This document shows, in pieces, positions 56,374-64,000 of a stretch of DNA of 64,000 nt. The translations under genes were made by a program, and so were the position numbers. Source of the stretch: Barthelona sp. PAP020 (taxonomy: Eukaryota > Metamonada: BaSk clade); NCBI GenBank assembly GCA_040182905.1, contig JARQWU010000022.1:1-64000 (forward strand). Reading direction: 5' to 3'. Every line of letters starts with the position of its first letter. The stretch's first letter is position 1. Below the pieces are notes generated by a model. It saw only the letters and a program-made list of their open reading frames with translations. It made no database searches and was not told the origin of the DNA.

Positions 56374-56706
56374 TCAGGATTTGCAAACTTCAAAATTGGG
56401 TTCATTTTTGCGCTGAGTTTTCAAGCTGTCATCTTTATTTTCAAGTTTTGAAGAATTTCGAATTCTATTTGTTGGAACAACAGAAAAACTTGTGTTCTTA
56501 ACATTCGTATCAGTTATTTCTGCAATGGGTTCAATAAAACGTTTTTTACGTTCAATATATTTGGAAGATTTTATTTTTTTAGACCCATTTTTGAAAGACT
56601 TGGAAATTCTTGATGCAACAGAATCTTTTTTTGGTGCGGTTTCTTTCTCATATCTATCAACACATTGTTTTTTTTTTTGTTTGAAATTATCAAACAAAAA
56701 AGGCAT
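56374..56706 (-). CDS. Hypothetical basic protein, 110 aa
   Basis: A short Lys/Arg/Ser-rich protein (for instance FKQKKKQCVDRYEKETAPKK and GSKKIKSSKYIERKKR) without a predicted fold. Its composition would suit a nucleic-acid or tubulin-binding disordered protein, but no motif shows this. The ATG follows a T11 tract and an A8 run on the minus strand. It is divergent from the TFIIB-like gene. Confidence 0.6.
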   Translation of the reverse strand: MPFLFDNFKQKKKQCVDRYEKETAPKKDSVASRISKSFKNGSKKIKSSKYIERKKRFIEPIAEITDTNVKNTSFSVVPTNRIRNSSKLENKDDSLKTQRKNEPNFEVCKS

Positions 56707-56840
56707 AAGTTTTTTTTAAAAAAAAAAAGAAATAAATGTTGGTTTTTTTTAACAATTTAAATTTGAATGTCATTCATTTATGCATACTTTAAAATATATA
56801 TATTAATATTTGTGTAATAATTGAAACAAAAAAAAGATTG

Positions 56841-58298
56841 ATGAGTCTATTAGTATGTTCCAGATGTTTTTCAACTGAGTTTAAACAAAATGTTGGCCAT
56901 GATATGAACACATTTATATATGCATGTAACAATTGTAATTATCCTTTGAACCAAATATATTTTTCTGAGATTACAAGTTTGACAAACGTTGAAATTAGAC
57001 CCCAAATATTTCAAATGAGTATGGATACTCCAAATATTGATGTTGAAAATCGTCCAGTTGGTTGTTTTTTTTTGGGTGATGCTATACCTTCTCCAAATAT
57101 TTTGAATTTAATGTATGAAGATGAATCTTGTGAACCTTTAGCTACTTTAAACGTACTTTCAGGCTTATTTGAAGTTGATGCCATGAATTTAAACAAAAAA
57201 TATACTGATTTTCCTGACACAACTTTTTTATCTTCAATTTCGCCTAATAAACAAAAAGTTGCTTTAGATTGTTGGTGTAGAATTTGTGACTTAATTTTTA
57301 GTTTGGATTTAACGGTTCATTTTGGAGAGTTAATTCTGAAAAGAATTTTTGAAAATGGAGACATATCTTCAGAGATTATAACCAACAATATGGTTGCAAC
57401 TGCTTGTATTTTAGTTGCAATTGATTGTCAAGAAACAATGAGCTTTGTGAATGGTTCATTGAATGAATATCTAACGAATTGTAGCATAAAGGATCTTGCC
57501 GATCTGGTTGAAATATTTTGTCCGTTTTTACAGGCCGAAAAGGAAACAGTTTTAACATTTTTAAAGCACACTAATATTGAGGAATCTCAAGATAATCAAT
57601 CAATGAACCTGTCTTCTTCTTCAAATCAAGACGATATTGAGCAAGAAAATTCAACAGAATTGGAAAGTAGTTTAATCAGTTCTCAACAAATTATAACTTT
57701 AACGTCCATTCAACAAGACATATTAAGATTGATTGAATCAACTTCACAAACTTTGAGTATTCCTGAACACTTTTTAAACACTATTACTTTTATTGCAAAC
57801 AAATTGAATGATGATTACAGTCATACGAGAAAAACTGCAGAAACATATGCCGCGACAGCCATATATATTGTTTGTTATTGTTCTGATTTAAGATTGGATA
57901 AAAAAAAAATCACGCAAAAGGATATTGCCAATGTTTTAAAGATAAGTGATTTAAGTTTGCGAAAAATGTTTGGGTTAATAAAAAATCGAGTTCCTGAATA
58001 TTTGCCCGAATATTATAAACCAATAAAAATGTTTAAAAACAAAAAAAATTCAAAACCTGTGAATGGAACTCCAAATTTAGACACATTAACAAATGATTAT
58101 CGTTCACCAACAGCTTATTATTTGAATTCAGACAATTCAAATATTAAATATCCCACATTCATATATTCAACACCAACAACATCTACATCACCAACAAGTC
58201 CCATTATTGTTGGTTCAATGAAAGATAAAAATAGACCAAATGTAATTATTGGTGGTAGTACAAATTACTTTCCGCAAAATCCAAATATCAATTCGTAG
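56841..58298 (+). CDS. TFIIB-like transcription factor (485 aa)
   Basis: TFIIB-family factors link promoter-bound TBP to the RNA polymerase. The first ATG at 56841 (after an in-frame TTG) gives an N-terminal zinc ribbon with C6-x2-C9 and C29-x2-C32 (CSRC and CNNC); the 19-residue spacing is longer than usual. The first cyclin-like repeat runs near 130-240 (QKVALDCWCRICDLIFSLDL). The second, near 295-395, is the better conserved (RKTAETYAATAIYIVCYCSD, then KKITQKDIANVLKISDLSLR, PEYLPEY), matching the TFIIB repeat 2 pattern. A tail of about 90 Ser/Thr/Asn/Pro-rich residues follows. It could be TFIIB or a BRF/TAF1B relative; I cannot separate them. Confidence 0.75.
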   Translation: MSLLVCSRCFSTEFKQNVGHDMNTFIYACNNCNYPLNQIYFSEITSLTNVEIRPQIFQMSMDTPNIDVENRPVGCFFLGDAIPSPNILNLMYEDESCEPLATLNVLSGLFEVDAMNLNKKYTDFPDTTFLSSISPNKQKVALDCWCRICDLIFSLDLTVHFGELILKRIFENGDISSEIITNNMVATACILVAIDCQETMSFVNGSLNEYLTNCSIKDLADLVEIFCPFLQAEKETVLTFLKHTNIEESQDNQSMNLSSSSNQDDIEQENSTELESSLISSQQIITLTSIQQDILRLIESTSQTLSIPEHFLNTITFIANKLNDDYSHTRKTAETYAATAIYIVCYCSDLRLDKKKITQKDIANVLKISDLSLRKMFGLIKNRVPEYLPEYYKPIKMFKNKKNSKPVNGTPNLDTLTNDYRSPTAYYLNSDNSNIKYPTFIYSTPTTSTSPTSPIIVGSMKDKNRPNVIIGGSTNYFPQNPNINS

Positions 58299-58538
58299 AG
58301 CATATAAAACACAATTTTTTTTTTACGTTGCCATGTTTGATCGTTGTTTGATCTTGTTGAAAACAATTGGCTTTTTTTTTTTTTGAAGAACAACACTCTG
58401 TAGTAAGTCATTATCATTTCGTATTACTTATCTATATAAATATTTGCATTCTAATGAATATTAAAAGATTGACATATGAATTTTTGGAGGATAAATAATT
58501 TTGACACACTTTTACTGTATCTTTGAATTTTTGTGGGA

Positions 58539-60107
58539 ATGAAATCTTCAAAAATTCACCAAAATCAAGAAAGTGAATATGTTAATAGTGTTTTATCGAA
58601 ATTATTGAAGCTTCAACGAGCGAAAAGTATATTTGATGACAACGATAATATCATACAATTAAAGAATAATAATATTAATAATTTTTCAAACAAACAAAAT
58701 ATTTATTTTGATGATTCGATTTATGATACTAATGATACTTCACCAAATTTGAATGAAATGGCCACTGTTGATGGTAGTTATTTATTATCTGATGATTCAA
58801 TAATAGGTTATAATTCAGAAAAGGTAAATTTCTGTGATAAAAATGTGAAAGTACCTTCCACTTTGATCAATACCAAAGAGTATCCGAACAGGACATTTTC
58901 TGGATGTTTACCAGTTGAAGATATGATAATAACAAACAATCAGATTCCATTTATTTTGCAACATAGTGAAACTATGAAAGATACGGAGGAAAAAATTGCA
59001 TTCTTACAAACTACATTAAACAATATGTTTATTAGCAATATGAAAATGATATCACGAAATGAAGACACACTATTTATTGATAAAAAGAATGACAATTATA
59101 ATTATCATATGAACAATGGTTTGGAAGAAAAAGAAAATCAAAATCAAATTGATGAATATCATGAGTTATCAATTAAAGGCACTGATAAAAAAAATTTCTT
59201 TCAAATCGATTCATCCTCAGTTTTTGATTCAATAATTTACAAAGAAGACACAGAACCTTTAACATCTCCCGTTTCAGATTTTGAGGACTTTCAAGTTCAA
59301 ACCAATGATTTTAAGAAGAATTTATTTTGCCCTGATGAAATATCATCCAAAGCACAAAAATCCATTGATAAATATCGTTTGAGCAAGGAAAAGCGTTGCC
59401 TTGAGTTAAATGAGTCTGATATCAGTGGGATAGCTCCTTTTTGTAAATTAAAGAATGAACCTTCGGTGGAAATGTCAAATGATGGGAATAATCATGAAAG
59501 TATGGATAGTTTTTGTGATGAACCAACTATAAAATTAATTGAAGAATTTAGTAATGACAAGGAATCAATCGATTTTCTTATTAATATTCTGCAAAATCTA
59601 GTAATCATAAAAAAACCATCACAAAGAGCTTTTATAATGTCCTTTATTAAACAATTGACCAATATTGTTGATAATTGTAAAAAGAATGATGCTAAGAAAG
59701 TCATTCAGCAAAAATATAACCATGTAGATATGAATGAAAAGACTGACTGTAAATTGAACATAGATGACGTTATTATGGAAATATTTGAAGTGTTATCAAA
59801 TGATATTTTCAGTAAATATAACATTTCAACATTAAATGCATCTGAAAAGTTTCTAATACACTCGTTAATATTAAAAAACTTTGAAAAAGTGTTTCAAGGA
59901 GAACAATTGCAATTTTTTAGCAAAGAATTATCAACAGTTTTAGATAATTGGATTGGATTTCCTTTACCTATGAGAAAATCTCATTTTCTTTCATTCCTTG
60001 ATGATTTAAGGGTTTTTTTTTCAAAATATTCGTGTAGTTTTGACAAAAATATTTACTCTCTCGCTCAATCCCCCGAGTATTTTGATAAAAAACATTCAAA
60101 AAAATGA
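58539..60107 (+). CDS. Hypothetical protein, 522 aa
   Basis: The protein is unrecognised. The frame extends two codons upstream through GTG; the first ATG is at 58539 (MKSSKIHQNQESEYVNSV). Residues 1-330 are Asn/Asp/Ser-rich and probably disordered. Residues 340-520 are helical (EFSNDKESIDFLINILQNLV, LIHSLILKNFEKVFQGEQLQ, SKELSTVLDNWIG), ending in a basic tail. The layout resembles regulators with one helical C-terminal domain. The pair of TFIIB-like and this gene are co-oriented, 240 bp apart. Confidence 0.7.
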   Translation: MKSSKIHQNQESEYVNSVLSKLLKLQRAKSIFDDNDNIIQLKNNNINNFSNKQNIYFDDSIYDTNDTSPNLNEMATVDGSYLLSDDSIIGYNSEKVNFCDKNVKVPSTLINTKEYPNRTFSGCLPVEDMIITNNQIPFILQHSETMKDTEEKIAFLQTTLNNMFISNMKMISRNEDTLFIDKKNDNYNYHMNNGLEEKENQNQIDEYHELSIKGTDKKNFFQIDSSSVFDSIIYKEDTEPLTSPVSDFEDFQVQTNDFKKNLFCPDEISSKAQKSIDKYRLSKEKRCLELNESDISGIAPFCKLKNEPSVEMSNDGNNHESMDSFCDEPTIKLIEEFSNDKESIDFLINILQNLVIIKKPSQRAFIMSFIKQLTNIVDNCKKNDAKKVIQQKYNHVDMNEKTDCKLNIDDVIMEIFEVLSNDIFSKYNISTLNASEKFLIHSLILKNFEKVFQGEQLQFFSKELSTVLDNWIGFPLPMRKSHFLSFLDDLRVFFSKYSCSFDKNIYSLAQSPEYFDKKHSKK

Positions 60108-60539
60108 TAAAATGTGTTATGATGTGATGATTATTCTTTTACTAGATGAAAACTTCATTATTGAAATATACTTTTTATTTCCACAAAAGTTATGCTTGAT
60201 TTGAAATAATTTTGTTTTATTTTCTGATATATTATAGTCTTTGAATATAATTATGTAAAATATGGTGTAAAGAGATGGTTTACAATTTTTTTTTTCAAAA
60301 ATTAATCAAATCACCAATCTTGGGGAATAACAACTCTTATGAAATGTATTGTGCTTTTGATATCTGTTTTATTAAAAATGCCAAATGATGTCATAAAAAA
60401 TTCGTTTTTCAATGTTTTATTTCAAACAAACAAAAAGAAAGATCAAGAAAAAATGCAATATTCAAGACTATTAAATTGTATTTTGAGAAATAAATCAAAA
60501 ACAAATAAAAATTTTTTTTTATCATTCTATTCTTTAGAA
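60108..60539. other. 432-bp gap upstream of the CstF-77-like gene
   Basis: The gap is AT-rich. The CstF-77 frame stays open back to an ATG at 60339, but that 67-residue extension is Lys/Phe-rich and unlike the family, so I treat it as 5' leader. A T9-10 tract (about 60512-60520) sits 20 nt before the chosen ATG. Nothing else is visible. Confidence 0.5.
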
Positions 60540-62666
60540 ATGAGTGGTTTATTTGGCAATGATGACAGTATTGAAATTGATGAAGGATGGAATTTTTTAG
60601 AACCACATTCAGTTGTTGAGTGGAGTGAAAATTCAATTGTTTTTCCACCGATTTTACAATTTTCACAAAAAGGGCCTGAAGTGCAATCACAATTAGAAAA
60701 AAATCCAAACAGAGAAGATTTTTGGTTAAAATTGATAGATTTGGCCTCATTAAAAGATGGTTCTCCAATTCAAGAAATTGTTGAAAAATGTCTTTACAGA
60801 TTTCCAATGAGATCAAAAATTTTTCACAAAGTAATTACCTGTTTGTGGAGCAGATCTTTGGATGATTATGATTCGTTAAAAGAATTATTTTTGCGTTACA
60901 CTTTAATTTCACCAAACGCTGATGTTATTTTGAGGCTTATTGAATATTATATTGGAACAAAATTACAAAACAATTTGAAGGATGTTGAAGAAGAATTGCA
61001 TTTGCAAGGATTAGAAGATGAAGTTGATTCGATCAGTTTTATCGAAAGAAAGTTAAATGTTTATCAAAATTTACAAAAATTTGTGTTTTTTTTTGTGTCT
61101 ATCATAAAACATGACTATTTGAACTTTGGTGAATTTTTGACTGGACTCTTTTTGCTTTTGGACAGTTTAGAAATAGCAACTTCCAATGAGGAACTCGAAA
61201 TTGAATTTTTCAAAAGGTTTAAGATACAAATTATTCTCATGGCTGTTGAACAGCCTTTTAGAAATTTTTCTAGTGTAATTAATGAATTAAAAAGTTCAAT
61301 TTTACTAGATGAAAAGGATATGACAACTTTGCAACAATATGAAGAAAGAATGCATCAATATGGCGAAAGAATGGATGATTTTTATATTAAACTGTATTCC
61401 AGTAAGAGATATGAAGAGAGAAAGCAAAATTTTGATTTATTAATTGAATTTGAGTTGACAAATCCTGTTGAATTACGTAAAGAAGATTTTATCCGCCGAA
61501 TTAGTTTGATTTTCAGGCTGGAATTGTCTCGAAATCCAGGTGATTTTTCGCTTTGGTTTGAATTTGCCAGACAATTTTTAAATCCTAATCTGGAAACCAG
61601 TGATTCATTTGAGACACAAAAAATTTTGATTGAAGCAATTAAGATCAATCCAAAGAACATCTTACTTTATCTTTATCTCGTTGAAATATTAAAACAACGA
61701 GAAATGTACAATGAATGCAGATATGTTTTTGAGTCCCTTTTGAAATTAAATCCTGGAAACAAATATGCCAGTTGCAATTATTTAAGATTCACGTTTCAAC
61801 ATTCAAATAGCAGAGAATTATTAAAAACCTTTATGAAGTTGGTTGAAAATCACAAAACTTCAGATTTAATCTTGACATATGTTGATTTGATGAATGCTAT
61901 CAATCCAGAACAATGCAGAAATATATTATTAAGATATTTGCCTGATTATATCAATGATGAAATGTATTTAAATGCTTATTTAACCAGTCTAATGTTGTGT
62001 GAAAATGTTGAAGTTGCTAGATCTGGATTCCAAAAGGCATTACACTCAGATCCTAATGTTGATTCATCTTTTATTCGAATTAAAAACGCTTGGTTAGATT
62101 TTGAAAGAAATCGAGGTGATAGCAAGAGTAGAAGTCGTGTAGAATCGATGTTTCAGGATAAAGAATTGAGTGAATTGATCATGCTTAATAGGAGATTTGC
62201 AGTTGGTAATGATCATTTGATAGACCCCTTAAAAATCAAAGATTTACCTTCATTAAGACCAGAAACAAGAGTTGAACAGGAATGGAGAAAAGATAGAACC
62301 TTGGATAAGATCAGCCCTTTTTGGAACAAATATTACTTCCCAAATATTGATGCAAATTATACTAATTTATGGTTGAATTGTATCTTTGTTCCCAACAATG
62401 CATATAACGTGATGAAAATAAAGAATGATGATGCTACTCATGTTGTGTTACCAGAAGAACTGTTAAAATGGGTTAATACTCCCAGTTTAAAATCAAGAAA
62501 CAAAATAACTCCTGATGATATTGTGAAATTTGAGATGGAAATGTTACGTAGTTTCAATATTGGTCGAGTTCGACATTATGCTCCTGATGATCTCAAAAAA
62601 GAACCATCAGTAAAAGAAGAAACAAGAAGTTTGGATATCTTTCAACTTAAACACATGGAATCTTGA
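60540..62666 (+). CDS. Cleavage stimulation factor 77/Rna14-like HAT-repeat protein (708 aa)
   Basis: CstF-77/Rna14 is the scaffold of the CstF/CF IA complex that recognises mRNA 3' end signals. The protein is built of HAT (half-TPR) repeats with the expected W/Y-x2-Y/F/L signature: NPNREDFWLKLIDLAS (about residue 60), FPMRSKIFHKVITCLWSR, SRNPGDFSLWFEFARQ (about 330) and DFERNRGD (about 520). The C-terminal part (RRFAVGNDHLIDPLKIKDLP, LRPET, PFWNKYYFPN) resembles the Suf-domain tail after the HAT array. An alternative would be UTP6, NRDE2 or CRNKL1-type HAT proteins, but their order of motifs fits less. The start is discussed in the gap entry. Confidence 0.6.
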   Translation: MSGLFGNDDSIEIDEGWNFLEPHSVVEWSENSIVFPPILQFSQKGPEVQSQLEKNPNREDFWLKLIDLASLKDGSPIQEIVEKCLYRFPMRSKIFHKVITCLWSRSLDDYDSLKELFLRYTLISPNADVILRLIEYYIGTKLQNNLKDVEEELHLQGLEDEVDSISFIERKLNVYQNLQKFVFFFVSIIKHDYLNFGEFLTGLFLLLDSLEIATSNEELEIEFFKRFKIQIILMAVEQPFRNFSSVINELKSSILLDEKDMTTLQQYEERMHQYGERMDDFYIKLYSSKRYEERKQNFDLLIEFELTNPVELRKEDFIRRISLIFRLELSRNPGDFSLWFEFARQFLNPNLETSDSFETQKILIEAIKINPKNILLYLYLVEILKQREMYNECRYVFESLLKLNPGNKYASCNYLRFTFQHSNSRELLKTFMKLVENHKTSDLILTYVDLMNAINPEQCRNILLRYLPDYINDEMYLNAYLTSLMLCENVEVARSGFQKALHSDPNVDSSFIRIKNAWLDFERNRGDSKSRSRVESMFQDKELSELIMLNRRFAVGNDHLIDPLKIKDLPSLRPETRVEQEWRKDRTLDKISPFWNKYYFPNIDANYTNLWLNCIFVPNNAYNVMKIKNDDATHVVLPEELLKWVNTPSLKSRNKITPDDIVKFEMEMLRSFNIGRVRHYAPDDLKKEPSVKEETRSLDIFQLKHMES

Positions 62667-63079
62667 TTTTTCTTTTTCTTTTTTCATACATGAATATTTG
62701 AATACATTTATAAATGAATTAAAAATGTGTTAAAGAGGGATCTTTTCAAAATATTAAACTTTGGTTGATTGAAAATAAATTTTTACAACTTTTTTATTCA
62801 GAAGATTTTGCAAAACTTCTGCTCGGAGCAAATCATTTTATCTGATGAATTTTTTTAAAATAATGTTCTGTTACAATAACAAGGGAAATATAAAATTAAT
62901 TCAGTCAAAAGATAATAAAAAGAGAACTGGGAATAAAAAGAGAAAAAAAAAAAATTTTGATTACAATTGTACCTTCAAAATAAAAGGATTAAGTCTTTAT
63001 TGAAAATATTTCAGGTATTTCTATCAAAGAAAAAACATTCCCATTATCTAAATTTTTTTTTTCTTTGACGAAAGTTTGA
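62667..63079. other. 413-bp gap between co-oriented genes
   Basis: AT-rich spacer with several A and T runs and no frame of note on either strand. The right end carries a T10 tract (63053-63062), 17 nt before the next ATG. Confidence 0.6.
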
Positions 63080-64000
63080 ATGGATTACATAACCAAGGAT
63101 GAATACATCAAACAATATCCATTTGAATTAGATGAGTTTCAAAAGAAAGCAATTACACATATTCATCGGGATGAATCCGTTTTAGTCAGTGCTCATACAT
63201 CTGCAGGAAAGACTGTATGTGCTGAATATGCCATTGCAAAGGCTTTCCTTAATAATCAAAGAGTTATTTATACTTGTCCTATTAAAGCCTTATCTAATGA
63301 AAAATATAATGATTTTAACAAGAATAAATTCCCAGGAAAAGTTGGATTGATGACAGGTGACACAACAATTTCACCAAATGCGGAATGTTTAGTGATGACC
63401 ACTGAAATTTTACGTTCCATGTTATATAATGGAAGTGAAATATTACGAGAAGTGAAATGGGTTATTTTTGATGAAGTGCACTATTTATGTGATTCTGAAC
63501 GTGGTGTTGTTTGGGAAGAAACAATTATTCTATTGCCAGAACAAGTAAGATTTGTGTTTTTATCTGCTACGGTTCCAAATTCTGAAGAATTTGCGGATTG
63601 GGTTTCTTATGTACATAAGCATCCATGTTATGTATGTTATACAGATTATAGACCTGTACCATTAGAATTTTTTTTATTCCCAGAAGGTTCTGAAGAAATT
63701 ACAAAGGTTTACACACAAAAAGAAGGCTTTATGGAAGATCAATTTCAAAAAGCGCTTGCTCGATTACAATTTCGTAATGAAGACACTGAGCGCATGGTTA
63801 AACAAAAATATGGAATTCAAAATACCGATTTAGTTCGTTTAGCAGAGATGTTACATGAAAAAGATTGGTTACCTGTTTTGATTTTTTGTTTTAGCAAACG
63901 TGAGTGCAAATTGAATTTGGAATCTTTTAAAAATTTGAATTTTAATCGTATTGAAGAAGCAGGAGCTGTACAAGCTGTTTTTGAAGCTGCACAAAATACT
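63080..64000 (+). CDS. MTR4: MTR4-type exosome RNA helicase, N-terminal part (cut by window edge)
   Basis: MTR4 unwinds RNA for the nuclear exosome. The visible 307 codons hold motif I AHTSAGKTVCAEYAIA (about residue 39), CPIKALSNEKYNDF, VGLMTGDTTISPNAECLVMT, TTEILRSMLYNGSEI, the DEVH box IFDEVHYLCDSERGV, VFLSATVPNSEEF and the MTR4-typical PCYVCYTDYRPVPLEFF. The Ski2/MTR4 family is certain and MTR4 is favoured by the YTDYRPxPL box. The helicase core begins only about 11 residues after the ATG, so the long N-terminal segment that other MTR4 proteins carry is missing, unless an upstream exon exists that I cannot see. The frame is still open at 64000. Confidence 0.93.
   Translation, partial: MDYITKDEYIKQYPFELDEFQKKAITHIHRDESVLVSAHTSAGKTVCAEYAIAKAFLNNQRVIYTCPIKALSNEKYNDFNKNKFPGKVGLMTGDTTISPNAECLVMTTEILRSMLYNGSEILREVKWVIFDEVHYLCDSERGVVWEETIILLPEQVRFVFLSATVPNSEEFADWVSYVHKHPCYVCYTDYRPVPLEFFLFPEGSEEITKVYTQKEGFMEDQFQKALARLQFRNEDTERMVKQKYGIQNTDLVRLAEMLHEKDWLPVLIFCFSKRECKLNLESFKNLNFNRIEEAGAVQAVFEAAQNT

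Noticed and set aside
60339-60539. N-terminal extension of the CstF-77-like protein
   Set aside because: The 67 extra residues are Lys/Phe-rich and not family-like, and the T tract supports the internal ATG at 60540.
1-64000. tRNA, rRNA, transposase, retroelement and viral genes
   Set aside because: I looked for cloverleaf-like stems, rRNA cores, transposase or reverse-transcriptase motifs and terminal repeats and saw none; a tRNAscan or Infernal run would be needed to exclude small RNAs.

Overview
The window is nuclear DNA from an AT-rich, gene-dense, flagellated protist. Evidence for a eukaryote: SRP54, NAT10/Kre33, an MTR4-type exosome helicase, CstF-77, TFIIB, Rab11, VPS45, WASH complex and LKB1 homologues, plus short spliceosomal introns. 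Evidence for a flagellum: CFAP47, a CFAP43/44-type WD protein, katanin p80 and the dynein-2 (IFT) light intermediate chain. TAA, TAG and TGA all act as stops. The few short 5'-biased introns, with branch point and acceptor almost fused, recall metamonads such as parabasalids and fornicates, but I cannot fix the lineage from sequence alone.

Layout. 1-16 kb: the first exon of SRP54 runs off the left edge (-). A rightward run follows: a novel FxPxIN-repeat protein, WASHC3, giant CFAP47 and NAT10. 16-26 kb: a multipass membrane protein, a decayed reverse-strand gene, then a leftward run of two low-complexity proteins, a Cys-rich surface protein, a small protein and a 511-residue unknown. 26-36 kb: a SMARCAD1/Fun30-like remodeler, a PRMT1-type methyltransferase, an ALG3-like mannosyltransferase with a large extra lumenal domain, then intron-bearing Rab11-like and D2LIC genes and a small membrane protein. 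36-51 kb: CFAP43/44 (-) head-to-head with katanin p80 (+), a deoxynucleoside kinase and a 1918-residue type I membrane protein. 50-64 kb: an LKB1-like kinase with a CaaX box, a divergent VPS45, an intron-bearing metallo-beta-lactamase-fold protein, a second decayed gene, two unknowns, a TFIIB-like factor, another unknown, CstF-77/Rna14-like, and the start of MTR4, cut by the right edge.

Shared architecture. Intergenic gaps are short (43-90 bp between several head-to-head pairs). Most genes have a run of 6-14 T's within about 70 nt upstream of the ATG, often 6-20 nt upstream; I used it to choose between candidate ATGs. I resolved three complete introns and one donor. All begin GTATT, all interrupt codons after the first base, and the three complete ones end in CTAAY plus 7-9 nt ending in AG.

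Functional themes: flagellar and microtubule biology (CFAP47, CFAP43/44, KATNB1, D2LIC), endomembrane traffic (WASHC3, Rab11, VPS45, SRP54), gene expression and RNA (NAT10, SMARCAD1-like, PRMT1, TFIIB-like, CstF-77, MTR4), and the cell surface and glycosylation (Cys-rich protein, type I protein, ALG3-like). I saw no tRNA, rRNA, transposon, CRISPR array or tandem satellite.
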